A stretch of 53,215 nucleotides of DNA from Lachnospiraceae bacterium. GTDB taxonomy: Bacteria; Bacillota; Clostridia; Lachnospirales; Lachnospiraceae. The position numbers were made by a program, and so were the translations under genes. Shown piece by piece: positions 15,711 to 25,421 of the stretch. How positions within the stretch are numbered: position 1 is the first letter of the stretch; the number at the start of each line of letters is the position of its first letter. Where the stretch lies: positions 1 to 53,215 of the forward strand of contig JAIDHX010000010.1 of NCBI GenBank assembly GCA_029053015.1, in the 5' to 3' direction. The notes under the pieces were generated by a model that did not search any database, was not told the origin of the DNA, and worked only from the letters and a program-made list of their open reading frames with translations.

Positions 15711-16508
15711 CTACTCTGCCGCCACAATTATATATTCCCACGCCTCTTCCCCCGAAGCCTTTAAAGTGAACAGGTATGTCTCGCCTGTCTGAAGCTCTGT
15801 CCCTGTCTCTTCGCCAAACACGGCAGATACTGTCCGACCATCTTCCGTGCGCAGGTAATAAACGGTGCGCCCGTCCTTCTGCTCCGCATCCGTCACTTCC
15901 ATTTTGCCGGAAAGCGGTGCCTCTGCTTTTTCCGGCTCCACGCCGCCGTTTGTTGGCGGTTCCGTTGCACTTACAGGGTCTTCCGGCGTACCGGATACGC
16001 CGTCTTTGTCTTCTTCAGCAGGGGCGACACCGCCGCTGGCCGTATCGCTTCCACTCTGCTCCTTATCTGCCGTATCACTACTTGCATCCTGCACAATACT
16101 GGCGGAAGCCTCGCTTCGTTCTCCCGTCTCCTGCTCGTACTGTCCGACAGAATCGGCAGCTTCTTCGTTCCTCTGCCCGCCGTCCTGCGTACTGCAGTCC
16201 GCTTCACTCAAAAATTCACTGTTATCCGCGGCCGCCCCGTTCATAGCGCCTCCCGCGGCATCGGGCATCATATTATTCTCCGGTGCTGTATCCGCAGCAT
16301 AATTCCTGCCATGCAGCCCTATAAAATAAAGGCTCGGAAGCAGTATGACGAGCAATACCGCCGCCGCACAGACAGAAGCGTACTTGAAGGTGCGTATGTT
16401 TTTTTTCGGTTTTGCCTTTTTATCTGTCAGACCCGCTTCGATACGATTCCACAAATCCGGCGTTTCTTCCTGATTGAATCGCTTGTATTCATCTTCCAGA
16501 TTCTTCAT
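15711..16508 (-). CDS. Membrane anti-sigma factor-like protein, 265 aa
   Basis: ATG 16508 follows AAGGAGG at seven bases; the alternative GTG 16514 is less well placed. A short cytoplasmic part (residues 1-40, EETPDLWNRIEAGL, common in clostridial anti-sigma proteins) precedes one membrane helix (ASVCAAAVLLVILLPSLYFI) and a long, acidic, low-complexity external region. The C-terminal 60 residues form a small beta domain (VYYLRTEDGRTVSAVFG). The first codons overlap the sigma gene by 20 bases, so translation is coupled. Inferred role: hold the sigma factor until an envelope signal is sensed. Confidence 0.72.
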   Translation of the reverse strand: MKNLEDEYKRFNQEETPDLWNRIEAGLTDKKAKPKKNIRTFKYASVCAAAVLLVILLPSLYFIGLHGRNYAADTAPENNMMPDAAGGAMNGAAADNSEFLSEADCSTQDGGQRNEEAADSVGQYEQETGERSEASASIVQDASSDTADKEQSGSDTASGGVAPAEEDKDGVSGTPEDPVSATEPPTNGGVEPEKAEAPLSGKMEVTDAEQKDGRTVYYLRTEDGRTVSAVFGEETGTELQTGETYLFTLKASGEEAWEYIIVAAE

Positions 16509-17079
16509 ATCCACACCTCCTTAATTTTTTGACTGCCTCCCTGTAACGCCACGCCACAGTCCCCAGAGGCTCTTCTAAAATATCCGCTATTTCCTGAAAG
16601 GTCATATCGGCGATAATCTTCATATGTACCACCCGCCGCTCCGACTCCTTTAGCTGCGACAAGGCTTCCTCCATGCTGATATCCGCAATTACCTGTTCTT
16701 CAACACTTTTTTCTATTTTGCTCTCCCCGCGCATGGCGCTGCGCGCCGAAAAATTCTGTCCTCCTTCTTCGGTCTCACGCTCCGCCGAAAAATCTACCAC
16801 TTCTTCGCGCTTTCTCTTGCGGATATAATCTATGGCAAGATTGCGGGCTATCGTTGCCATCCAGCCCTTGTGCCCGCTGCCCCCTCTGTAGGATTCTGAT
16901 TTTTCCCACAGGCGGATAAAAAACTCGCTGGTAATATCCTCCGCCTCCTCACGGGTTGACAGAAGCTGCCGTACAATGCCATAAATGTAGGAAACATATT
17001 CCTCATACACTTCCTTCAGCGCGTTCCTGTCGCCCCGATTCATATTGCGGATGCATTTTTCAAATCTGCCTTCTGTCAC
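16489..17079 (-). CDS. ECF-type RNA polymerase sigma factor, 196 aa
   Basis: GTG 17079 has AAAGGA six bases upstream. Sigma region 2 is at residues 20-90 (YSYIYGIVRQLL-like helix, WMATIARNLAIDYIRKRKRE) and region 4 at about 135-190 (ERRVVHMKIIADMTFQEIAD, then TVAWRYREAVKKLRR). The charged linker between them is long. It forms a two-gene unit with the overlapping anti-sigma gene at 15711-16508. Targets are unknown; a self-regulated promoter is expected but I could not single one out. Confidence 0.9.
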   Translation of the reverse strand: MTEGRFEKCIRNMNRGDRNALKEVYEEYVSYIYGIVRQLLSTREEAEDITSEFFIRLWEKSESYRGGSGHKGWMATIARNLAIDYIRKRKREEVVDFSAERETEEGGQNFSARSAMRGESKIEKSVEEQVIADISMEEALSQLKESERRVVHMKIIADMTFQEIADILEEPLGTVAWRYREAVKKLRRCGYEESGR

Positions 17080-17248
17080 GTGGTTTCCTTTCCGAATTCC
17101 TTATTTACAGGCAGCTTTGGCTACAACTCTTTCTACTAAAAGATACGTCTGCAGGAATTCTTTTTTATGGTGAAATTTTTAAAAAGACGCCGGAACCTGC
17201 ACAGCTCCGCTGACAAGCTACCGACGTCCTTATCAAAAGCATTTTCTT

Positions 17249-18121
17249 CTATATTATGATATCATAGGCTGCTTCAAAGGTCTGACCGGCGGAAAGCACA
17301 TTGCCCCACTCACGCTCGCTTAAGCTGCCGTCAAAATCCTCCCTGTCGCATCTGCCGTACCACGGTTCTATGCAGATAAAAGGTGCGTTTTTGCCGGGCG
17401 GCGTCCAGACGCCAAACAGAGGCGCGTCAAATTTCACGGTAAGGTATGGTTTTTTGTCCTCATCCAAGAGCTGAACCTGTCCGGTCTGGCTGTTCTCAAT
17501 CACAAGCGCATCGCCTGCAAAAACCTCCTCCGTAACCGGCAGAATCCCGCCTTCTTCCAGTGCAAGTTCTGTCAGCTCCTTCACCGCCAGACCGCCTTTG
17601 AGAGCGCGCACCGTAAGCTTTTCCAAACCGTCAAATAACAGATAGCAGGTTATCCTGTCCTTTTCCCTGACAGGCGCGGCAAAAGCCGGATGGCCGCCTA
17701 TGGAAAAATACATTTCTTCCTCCGCCGGATTGGAAACACGCCACAACACCTTGACACTTCTACCGGAGAGCCTGTAACCAATCTCCAGCGAAAAGGCAAA
17801 GGGATAGTTCTCCCATGTGTTTTCCTTGTCCGACAGGCAGAACCAGATTTCATCTTTCCCCTGCTCCGTCAGCATAAATTCCATGTCCCGCGCAAAGCCG
17901 TGCTGCGACATCTGCAAGGTCCTGCCATTGTAGCTGCACTGCCCGTTCCGATAACTCCCGACTAACGGAAACAGCACCGGTGATACTCTGCCCCAGTATT
18001 TGGCATCCCCGCACCACATGTATTCCCTGCCGCTTTTGCAGTCGGTAAGGGAACGCAGCTCCGCACCGTGGGAATCCACCTTTATTTTAATCTCACCATT
18101 GTCCAATACATATTCTGCCAT
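17249..18121 (-). CDS. Aldose 1-epimerase family protein (LacX-like), 290 aa
   Basis: A galactose-mutarotase-like fold: N-terminal SHGAELRSLTDCKSGREYMW, HGFARDMEF with the conserved His, and GGHPAFAAPV with the second His, and FICIEPWYGR with the conserved Glu near the C-terminus. Family members interconvert alpha and beta hexose or act on phosphorylated sugars. It starts 13 bases after the mannose-6-phosphate isomerase stop with AAAAGGGG upstream, so the two form an operon. The exact sugar cannot be read from the sequence. Confidence 0.82.
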   Translation of the reverse strand: MAEYVLDNGEIKIKVDSHGAELRSLTDCKSGREYMWCGDAKYWGRVSPVLFPLVGSYRNGQCSYNGRTLQMSQHGFARDMEFMLTEQGKDEIWFCLSDKENTWENYPFAFSLEIGYRLSGRSVKVLWRVSNPAEEEMYFSIGGHPAFAAPVREKDRITCYLLFDGLEKLTVRALKGGLAVKELTELALEEGGILPVTEEVFAGDALVIENSQTGQVQLLDEDKKPYLTVKFDAPLFGVWTPPGKNAPFICIEPWYGRCDREDFDGSLSEREWGNVLSAGQTFEAAYDIII

Positions 18122-18134
18122 TTTGATACCCCTT

Positions 18135-19076
18135 TTAAAGTGTTGATAAAATCAGCTCCATATCGCCTGCAAACACTGCCTCCCCATAGCCTGAGGGCAG
18201 AATGAAATGCGCGCCTTTTTTCACTGCTGTGCCGTTTACACTTCCTTCTCCCTCCAGCACGCTTGCCAAAAGGAAGGGATACTTCTGTTCCACCGTCACT
18301 TCCGTTTTTACATGCAGCTTCCAAACCTTGTAAAATTCACATGCAATCAGCATGTTCATCGTATCGTCCGGCAGCCCGTCCGTATGGCTGACCGCCTCAT
18401 CCCCCGCCTTGTCCGGCACATTGATAACGTCAATGCTCTGCTTTACGTGAAGCGGTCTTTCTTTTCCGTCCACAAGCCTGCCATAATCATATACGCGGTA
18501 GGTAATATCACTGCTCTGCTGCGTCTCCAAAATGGTAAATCCGCCCTTTATGGCATGTACCGTACCGGGCGTAATCTGGATAAAATCTCCCTTCTTAATG
18601 GGAATCTGCCGAATCAGCTCCTCATACCGGCCCTCATGGATCATATCGGCAAGTTCCTGCCTTGTCTTTGCATGATGTCCGATAACCAGCTTTGCATCTT
18701 CAGGGCAGTCCATCACATACCAGCACTCTGTCTTTCCATAGGGACAGCTTTCATGCTCTTTCACATAGGCATCATCGGGATGTACCTGAATACTCAAGTC
18801 CTGCTTTGCGTCAATAATCTTGACCAACAGAGGGAATTCCTCTGCCGTAATATCCCCGAAAAGCTCCCTGTGCTCCTGATACAGCGCAGCCAGGGTTTTG
18901 CCCTCGTAAGCGCCGTTTGCAATCTCGCAGTCTCCGTTCGGATGCGCGCTGATGCCCCAGCACTCGCCGGTAGAATCGCCCGCCGCATAGCCGAACTCGT
19001 CCCGTAACTTATTGCCGCCCCACACTACATCCTTGAGCTGCGGCTTTAAAAAAAGAATCTCTCTGTTTTCTGCCAT
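18135..19076 (-). CDS. manA: Mannose-6-phosphate isomerase, class I, 313 aa
   Basis: A short bacterial type I phosphomannose isomerase of the cupin fold: LKDVVWGGNKLRDEFG, zinc ligands in QVHPDDAYVKEHE and the Glu/His pair in PIKKGDFIQITPGTVHAIKG. It interconverts mannose-6-phosphate and fructose-6-phosphate in the cytoplasm. Length is normal. It leads an operon with the aldose epimerase, 13 bases away. Confidence 0.9.
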   Translation of the reverse strand: MAENREILFLKPQLKDVVWGGNKLRDEFGYAAGDSTGECWGISAHPNGDCEIANGAYEGKTLAALYQEHRELFGDITAEEFPLLVKIIDAKQDLSIQVHPDDAYVKEHESCPYGKTECWYVMDCPEDAKLVIGHHAKTRQELADMIHEGRYEELIRQIPIKKGDFIQITPGTVHAIKGGFTILETQQSSDITYRVYDYGRLVDGKERPLHVKQSIDVINVPDKAGDEAVSHTDGLPDDTMNMLIACEFYKVWKLHVKTEVTVEQKYPFLLASVLEGEGSVNGTAVKKGAHFILPSGYGEAVFAGDMELILSTL

Positions 19077-19244
19077 ATTTTTCTATACCTTTCCCTTCGG
19101 TCTCAGCCGTTATTTCTGTTGTTATTATACCTTGTTTTATATACAAAAGAAAGAGAAATTTCAATTACAATCAGAAGAAAACCATATCCAACGTGCCATA
19201 TTTGTTGAATTGATTGATAGAATTATTTTTGATTTACTTTGACA

Positions 19245-19271
19245 CCCGATACTGTAAGACACAGTATCGGG
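19245..19271. repeat. 11-bp stem-loop after the Rpn-like gene
   Basis: CCCGATACTGT and ACAGTATCGGG pair perfectly around AAGAC. There is no T-run on either side, so it is a weak terminator or a transcript-end stabiliser for the gene ending at 19290. The rest of the 19077-19289 gap shows nothing further. Confidence 0.5.
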
Positions 19272-19289
19272 CGCAGATTCATTTTAGAT

Positions 19290-20093
19290 TTACAGATGAT
19301 ATTCCTTTAACATTTCCTGATAAAAAACTTCTTCCTTAAGTTGGGGAATCAAATCCGTCTTTCCATCGGCTATCATGCGGGAAACCAGTTCCAGCATCTG
19401 CCGCGTGCCTTGCTCATGCCCTTCGTCATGTTCTCGTTTGAGCAACTCTTCAAACTGCATGTACCTTCCCTCCAGTTCTCGGCTCTGCTTCAGCTTTTTT
19501 ATCCTTTCATGGATTTTCCCAAGCTTCCATTCTTTTGCCCGCTCTACATAAGCATCCGTGGAATCTGTAACATACCGTAAAAAGCTGACAAGCTCTTTCG
19601 GTACATCACTTTCATTCGTACCTTTTGTGTTTAGAAAAATACGCCTCGTGCCATCTTCCAAAGGAAAGTCCGCCTCTAAGCATCTTGGCTCAAAGGTGTA
19701 GCGGTACAGACCCTTTCCAAAAGGGTCAAAGCTGCAGATAAACACAATCACACTGGGCTTTAACTCTTTGAAGTCCTGCCCTGGCTTTAGGGACGACAGA
19801 TCCATTTCCGCCTGATGATAGCGGCTTCTCTGCGGAAGGTTCTTTTCGTCTGTGTTCTGCATTTCCAGATTATAATCCACATTCCACTCATCGCTGGCGA
19901 AAACATCCAGCCGCACAAGGCGGAAATCAGAACGGAACAAAATACTCCGTTCCGCTTTTACCTTTACCTTTCCCACCGGCGTTCCCAAAACGCATTCCAG
20001 CACCAGCCGGCAGGTTTCTTCGTCCTCCAGCGCTGCTGCGAACAAAAACGCGTTGCTTAAATCCAAATCTTTAAATTGTTTCTTTTGTGCCAT
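19290..20093 (-). CDS. Rpn / PD-(D/E)XK nuclease family protein, 267 aa
   Basis: AAGGAG sits just before ATG 20093. The first 200 residues fit the Rpn (YhgA-like, PDDEXK_2) nuclease family: LDLSNAFLFAAALEDEETCR, catalytic Asp in VRLDVFASDEW and Glu in YNLEMQNTDE. The C-terminal coiled region carries the DEGHEQGTRQMLELVSRMIA motif common in this family. Members are annotated as transposases but are better described as recombination-promoting nucleases, some with roles against phage. It is a single gene between manA and the alpha-galactosidase. Confidence 0.85.
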   Translation of the reverse strand: MAQKKQFKDLDLSNAFLFAAALEDEETCRLVLECVLGTPVGKVKVKAERSILFRSDFRLVRLDVFASDEWNVDYNLEMQNTDEKNLPQRSRYHQAEMDLSSLKPGQDFKELKPSVIVFICSFDPFGKGLYRYTFEPRCLEADFPLEDGTRRIFLNTKGTNESDVPKELVSFLRYVTDSTDAYVERAKEWKLGKIHERIKKLKQSRELEGRYMQFEELLKREHDEGHEQGTRQMLELVSRMIADGKTDLIPQLKEEVFYQEMLKEYHL

Positions 20094-20193
20094 AGTCTCC
20101 TTTCATGGCACAAACAGGATATGGTTTTCCTCTTACCGATATTATAAACGGGAAAATGTATTTTTGCAATCATTATTTTCATATTTTTCGCAA

Positions 20194-22383
20194 TTATGCT
20201 TCTACAATATGAATCAGTTTTCCTTTGAAATCACCCCATATATTTTCCATCAAAATTCCCGCCTGCATCAATGTGCTTCCGTAGTAGGTCCGCTCCTCTC
20301 CCTCGATGCGGTAGAGTTTATCGGCTGCAAGGCCTTTTAACAGAATCCGCCTAGAATGGGAATTGGGCCTGCCGAGCACCTGTATATAAGTAACAAGCGC
20401 CTCCGATTTATCCTTGGCTGCCACCATATAGCAGTCGTACATGCGGTTCTGCTGATAGGAAGCCAGACGGTAATAGTCGCCTGTCCGCACCAAATCGTTG
20501 TACTTGTGGTACATCTCTACCTGTGCCGGTATCTGCTCCCTGTCCTCTGCCGGAATTTTCGTCACGTCAAGCTCATAGCCGAAGGTTCCGGCAAGCGCCA
20601 CATACCCGCGTGTCTCAAAAGGCGTGGTGCGTCCTACCGCATGGTTAGGACAGTCGCTCACATGCGCGCCCATGGCGGAGAGCGGATAAATCAACGCTGT
20701 GCCCTCCTGAATGGTAAGTCTTTCCACAGCGTCCGTATCGTCGGAGCACCAAATCTGCGGGCTGTAGTACAGCATACCCGCGTCGAACCGTGCGCCGCCG
20801 CCGGAGCAGTTTTCCAAAAGCAGCTTGGGAAACTCCGTTATCAGCCTCTCCTGCAACCAGTAAACGCCCAGCACATAGCGGTGGAACAGCTCGCCCTGAC
20901 ATTCCGCTGAAAGCGCCGCGCTGCCGATATCGGAAAGCGGCCTGTTCATATCCCATTTTACATATTCGATATTGGCGCTGTGCAGTACCGCCGCCATCTT
21001 GTCAAAAATATAATCCTGAATTTCCGTCCTCGACATATCCAGCACATACTGGTTTCTTGCAAGTCCTGCCGTCCTGCCCGGTATCTGAATCGCCCAGTCG
21101 GGATGCGCGCGGTACAAATCAGAATCCGGACTTATCATTTCCGGCTCAAACCAAATGCCGAATTTCATGCCCAGTTTATTGACCTCATCCACCAGATATT
21201 TCAGACCGCCCTTTAACTTTTCCTCGTTGACCTCCCAGTCGCCCAATGCGCGGTTGTCGTCAAAGCGGTTTCCAAACCAGCCGTCGTCCATAACCAGCAT
21301 CTCAATGCCGAGCGCCGAAGCCTCCTTCGCAATGGCAAGAAGCTTTTCCTCGTTGAAATCAAAATAGGTTGCCTCCCAGTTGTTAATCAGGATGGGGCGC
21401 TTTTTATCCCTGTATTCTCCGCGTATCAAATGGTTTCTGTATAAATCGTGGAACGCACGGCTCATGCCGCCAAGTCCCTCTGCCGAGTAAACCAGCACTG
21501 CCTCGGGCGCCTGAAACGCCTCCCCCGGATTTAACTTCCATGAAAAGCCCTCGGGATTGATACCCGTCATCAGGCGGACATTGTCAAACTGTCCCCTGTC
21601 CGCAAGCGTCATGCAGTTGCCGGAGTAAATCAGATTGATGCCGTAGACTTCGCCTGCATCCTGCGTTGCGCTCTTTTCCAAAAGCGCCATAAAGGGCTGC
21701 TGCTGGTGGCCGCTCTCCCCGCGCAGGGAAGAAGTGCTCTGCACGCCATAGCTTACAGGCGTCCTGTCGATGTGGCGCTCACGCGCCCAGGAACCATGCA
21801 GTATAATTTTGTCGTATTCGCGGTTGTCCATATCGATGGATGCCGACATAACCCGCTCTATCGTCACAGGCGCCTCGCCATCGTTTACCAGCCTGACGCT
21901 CCTCGCCACAGCGTCAATGCCCTCAAAGACGCTGTAGGACAGAATCGCTTTGATCCCCAGCACCTTATCAACCAGCGTAAGCTCCAGTGTTTCCGTGTCC
22001 TCTTCACTGCCCCATGTGGCCGGCAGTCCTGCAAGAGGATCTTTCCCTTTATAAATTCGATAATCCGAGAGTGTCAGCGCAAGCGCTCTGTGTCCGCCGT
22101 TATCGCGCACCATAACCGCACTTTCCCTGAAGTCTCCGACGCCGCCCGTAGGATATTCCTGTGGAAAACAGTCCAGGAAAGAAAGCCTGTCTCGGCTGTT
22201 CTTCTCCGGCGTAAAAGGCGCTTCTCCCGTTTTCAAAAGATAATTGACGTCGTCGTCCAAAAGCCTCGGTCCGTAATATGCATGACCGACAAATTTTTCC
22301 TCATCCACAATGCCGATAACATAGGAAGTTCCCTTTGTATCCAGCTTGAAACTTCCGTTTTTTTCATTATACATAATTGCCAT
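20194..22383 (-). CDS. Alpha-galactosidase, GH36, 729 aa
   Basis: Full-length GH36: N-terminal beta-sandwich to about 330, TIM barrel to about 640 and a C-terminal beta domain. The nucleophile is Asp478 in YVKWDMNRPLSD; the acid/base is Asp548 in WCSDDTDAVERL; the NW(E)ATYFDFNEEKLL and DDGWFG barrel motifs are intact. There is no signal peptide, so it acts in the cytoplasm on imported alpha-galactosides (melibiose, raffinose types). It is divergent from the AraC-type gene at 22541, the probable regulator; the 157-bp gap between them holds both promoters. Confidence 0.93.
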   Translation of the reverse strand: MAIMYNEKNGSFKLDTKGTSYVIGIVDEEKFVGHAYYGPRLLDDDVNYLLKTGEAPFTPEKNSRDRLSFLDCFPQEYPTGGVGDFRESAVMVRDNGGHRALALTLSDYRIYKGKDPLAGLPATWGSEEDTETLELTLVDKVLGIKAILSYSVFEGIDAVARSVRLVNDGEAPVTIERVMSASIDMDNREYDKIILHGSWARERHIDRTPVSYGVQSTSSLRGESGHQQQPFMALLEKSATQDAGEVYGINLIYSGNCMTLADRGQFDNVRLMTGINPEGFSWKLNPGEAFQAPEAVLVYSAEGLGGMSRAFHDLYRNHLIRGEYRDKKRPILINNWEATYFDFNEEKLLAIAKEASALGIEMLVMDDGWFGNRFDDNRALGDWEVNEEKLKGGLKYLVDEVNKLGMKFGIWFEPEMISPDSDLYRAHPDWAIQIPGRTAGLARNQYVLDMSRTEIQDYIFDKMAAVLHSANIEYVKWDMNRPLSDIGSAALSAECQGELFHRYVLGVYWLQERLITEFPKLLLENCSGGGARFDAGMLYYSPQIWCSDDTDAVERLTIQEGTALIYPLSAMGAHVSDCPNHAVGRTTPFETRGYVALAGTFGYELDVTKIPAEDREQIPAQVEMYHKYNDLVRTGDYYRLASYQQNRMYDCYMVAAKDKSEALVTYIQVLGRPNSHSRRILLKGLAADKLYRIEGEERTYYGSTLMQAGILMENIWGDFKGKLIHIVEA

Positions 22384-22540
22384 AAAATTTCCCGCCTTTC
22401 CTGTCCCTATTCATTGTGTACATAGCCAATATTGTAACTGCTTATCCCATATTTTTCTATACTTTTTCTTTACGCTTTTTCAATATGCAGTTGTTATTTT
22501 TAACATTTCATGCTACTCTGTAAAAAAGGGAGAACACGCC

Positions 22541-23425
22541 ATGTTAATCGAGAAAATACCGAACCTTCCGCTCTGCGTCGATATGGCGTATATGAACGGA
22601 AACTGGAAATATTACACGATGGACACCCACAGCCACGGCCTGTTGGAATGTAACTATATCGAGGAGGGTAGCTGTGTCTACGAAATAGACGGCACAGAAT
22701 ACCAGCTAACCCAGAAAAACCTGATTCTGCTGGACTCCTCCATCCCCCACAAAATCCGGTTTACGCACGAGCACCCCTGCACTGTGCTGGGTTTTTCTTT
22801 ATCCGCCGATACGGAGCAAAAAACCGCAGCCTTTCCGGGGCTGCTTGACATGCTCAACCAATCTCTGGATCTCTGCCGCATGTTCGTGTCCCTGAACCAT
22901 GCGCTTGTGTTTCCTGACGCCCGCAGCCTGCGCGGAGATATGCTGCGCCTCTACCATGAGTTTGAGGGGCGAAAGGACTCCTTCTACATGACAAGCCTTT
23001 GTTACCATCTGCTCTGTGAGCTTACAAGGCTTTCCCTGACTCCAAAGTCCTCCTCGCAGTATTACGTGGAAAAGGCAAAAACTTATATCAAAGAGTCTTT
23101 TTACCTCATCAAAAACAACGAGCAGGTCGCCGCCCATATCGGGCTTAACGCCACCTATCTGGAGCGAATCTACAAAAAAGCGACAGGCGTAACGCTCTGG
23201 GAGACCGTCACCGCCTGCCGTCTTTCGGCTGCCGAGGAGCTGCTCGCACAGCCCCAGATTCCTATTCATGAAATCGACAATATGATCGGCTTTTCCAACC
23301 GGCAGGCATTTTACCTGCAGTTTAAAAAGCGTTACGGCATGTCGCCGTCAGAATTTCGCAAAAGAATGACAGCTACTCCATCTCCGCAAGGTAAAGCTTC
23401 ACCCGGTTTTCTATTACTGCGCTGA
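22541..23425 (+). CDS. AraC-family transcriptional regulator, 294 aa
   Basis: ATG 22541 with GGGAG nine bases upstream is preferred to the long frame from 22346. The N-terminus is a cupin sugar-binding domain (THSHGLLECNYIEEGSCVYE); residues 180-280 form a double HTH AraC domain (QVAAHIGLNATYLERIYKKA, then IGFSNRQAFYLQFKKRYGMS followed by PSEFRK). The last 17 codons run antisense into the 3' end of the lipoprotein gene at 23373, a 53-bp convergent overlap. By position it likely senses an alpha-galactoside and controls the divergent alpha-galactosidase. Confidence 0.88.
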   Translation: MLIEKIPNLPLCVDMAYMNGNWKYYTMDTHSHGLLECNYIEEGSCVYEIDGTEYQLTQKNLILLDSSIPHKIRFTHEHPCTVLGFSLSADTEQKTAAFPGLLDMLNQSLDLCRMFVSLNHALVFPDARSLRGDMLRLYHEFEGRKDSFYMTSLCYHLLCELTRLSLTPKSSSQYYVEKAKTYIKESFYLIKNNEQVAAHIGLNATYLERIYKKATGVTLWETVTACRLSAAEELLAQPQIPIHEIDNMIGFSNRQAFYLQFKKRYGMSPSEFRKRMTATPSPQGKASPGFLLLR

Positions 23426-25352
23426 TTTCCTCTATTGTTTTATCGCCCGTAAAATAAAGCTCCGCTTCCTCCTTGATGATGGCAAGAACCTGCTCCGTCC
23501 GATAAGATGTCAGCCTCGCATTGGCAATGCCCTCCCAAAACTTTTCCTCTATCCCCTCGGGGAGATCAGGCTTAATGGCAGTTCGCCCGTCGTTTGTATA
23601 TATGCTGTTATTGTAATAATCATACAGGTATTCCTCCACGCTCGCTTCCAGCGCCCCCTCATGTACCGGCATGGCATACCCCTGGGTTACCAACGCCTGA
23701 CTTTCCTCGTCCAGCAGGAATCGCATAAACTGCCACGCCCCTTCCTTATTCGCGGAATTGGCATTGATGGCGACGGACTCCATCTGCATCCAGTTTACCA
23801 TGCCCTCCTCTGAAGGGTAGCCTGCCAGTACCATGCCCTGCAAGCCGATTCCCCGTTCCTGAGACACTATGTCTGAAAAGCTGTCTATGTAGCCAGGGTA
23901 GGCGATCTCCTCCCATTCTCCATTTCTGTCCGTCAGACCATACTGATTGGAAACCCACAGTATCTGTTCCCAAAGTTCCCCACTAAAGTCGCAGGTTCTT
24001 CCTTCCCAGTCCACCATGCCGTAAAAATCCTCCGACATCCGAAAAAAATAGTTGCACATGAGGTTAACGGGAGTATAGGCCAATGCTTTGTTAAAAATCG
24101 CCTGCCCTTTATACCCCTCCAGATTGTCCAAAAGGGTTTTTATGTCTGTCTGCCCGCTGCTGTCCAGAAACTCCTCTCGAATGTACAGACTCCTGACGCG
24201 TATTTCATACCCGGCACTGTATATGCCGTTTTCCATGCCTTGACTTTGGAAGGTTTCCTGATGGTAGTCCTCCCTGTCCATCCCCGCCTGTGCCAAATAG
24301 GGCTCCAGATTCTCAAGCCCGCCTTTTTCCGCAAGCACACGCATGTCTGTCACGGCATCCGCTGCAATCAGGTCCGGCCCCTTCCCCGTCGCAATCTCCA
24401 AATCGGTGCGTGCCTGAAGGTCCCAGCCGTATTCCTCGCCCTCATCCTCCAGAAACACATGGTACTCCTCATTTTCCCGGTTAAACTTCGCCACAATCTT
24501 CTTCAATCCCACATCAGCAAGCAGCACCCTGAACACAATGGGTATTTTTCCCGCTTCCTCCGGATGCGTTTCCCGCAGATACGACAGGTAATAATTTCCC
24601 TCAGAATCGCGCTCTATCCGCTCCAGACTGCCGTCCTCCCCTATCTTGGCTGCAAGGAGAGACTTTTCATATGTGGGGATGTAGGAGGTGCCGTTCCACT
24701 TCATGTGCCAGCCTTTCTCCCCGCTCTCCATGTCAAGGTCATATGCCCCTATCCTGTCTATCACAAGGACTCCCCGCTCCACCCCCGTTCCTAAGCCGAC
24801 AAGGCTTGACAGTCTGCTGCCGCCCGACAACGTTCCGCTTTCTGCATCAAGCGTCTTCAGTATGTATTTCCCCTGCTCTAAGATGGCAAAGACTATGCTG
24901 CCCTCCCTCGACACGCAGAAGTCGCTGATCCATCCCTCCGGATTCAGCGCGTATTTTTCCTTCCCTCCTGCATCCAGCACCGCCAGCTCATCCGATCGCC
25001 AGGCATAATAATTTTCCCCATCCGTATACAGGGTGCACCCCGTGAAGCTTGCCGGCACACGCTCTAAGAGCAGTTCCCTCTCTCCTTTCTCCTCATGGTA
25101 ACACAAGAACTGCTCTGCTTCATTTTTCAGAAACCACACGCGCTCCCCTTCCAGATACTGTGCCCAGAGTATGGTTTCCCCTTCCTGCAGGGGCAGTGAA
25201 GCCATTTCCTCTGTCACTTCATAATCATAGCGCACGCCCTCGGACACGCCGCTTCCGGTGTTTTTATCCGCCTCGCTGCTCCTTTTGCCGCTGCATCCCG
25301 CAAGCAGCAGGGCAGCGGACAGGAGCAGGCATAACCATTTCTTTCTTTTCAT
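23373..25352 (-). CDS. Large lipoprotein: propeller-like part plus solute-binding domain, 659 aa
   Basis: Start at ATG 25352, six bases after GGGAGAG, keeps an ideal lipobox (LLAGCSGK). Residues about 50-270 are repeats rich in short strands (YTDGENYYAWRSDELAVLDA), like a beta-propeller; residues about 275-600 fit a family 1 extracellular solute-binding protein (VGLKKIVAKFNRENEEYHVF, ATGKGPDLIAADAV, WQFMRFLLDEESQALVTQGY). No transport permease or ATPase is near. It is a paralogue of 25776-27773 and follows a small secreted protein gene. The ligand is not known; carbohydrate is only a guess from family. Confidence 0.82.
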   Translation of the reverse strand: MKRKKWLCLLLSAALLLAGCSGKRSSEADKNTGSGVSEGVRYDYEVTEEMASLPLQEGETILWAQYLEGERVWFLKNEAEQFLCYHEEKGERELLLERVPASFTGCTLYTDGENYYAWRSDELAVLDAGGKEKYALNPEGWISDFCVSREGSIVFAILEQGKYILKTLDAESGTLSGGSRLSSLVGLGTGVERGVLVIDRIGAYDLDMESGEKGWHMKWNGTSYIPTYEKSLLAAKIGEDGSLERIERDSEGNYYLSYLRETHPEEAGKIPIVFRVLLADVGLKKIVAKFNRENEEYHVFLEDEGEEYGWDLQARTDLEIATGKGPDLIAADAVTDMRVLAEKGGLENLEPYLAQAGMDREDYHQETFQSQGMENGIYSAGYEIRVRSLYIREEFLDSSGQTDIKTLLDNLEGYKGQAIFNKALAYTPVNLMCNYFFRMSEDFYGMVDWEGRTCDFSGELWEQILWVSNQYGLTDRNGEWEEIAYPGYIDSFSDIVSQERGIGLQGMVLAGYPSEEGMVNWMQMESVAINANSANKEGAWQFMRFLLDEESQALVTQGYAMPVHEGALEASVEEYLYDYYNNSIYTNDGRTAIKPDLPEGIEEKFWEGIANARLTSYRTEQVLAIIKEEAELYFTGDKTIEEISAVIENRVKLYLAEME

Positions 25353-25421
25353 AGCCATCTCTCCCATGGTTTTTAATGTACAGATTTCCTCTGAAGGGGC
25401 GGCTCAAAGCCGCCCTGTTTT

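Noticed and set aside
19290..20093. An insertion sequence transposase
   Set aside because: The gene is of the Rpn nuclease type; no terminal inverted repeats or target duplication flank it, only an 11-bp hairpin on one side.
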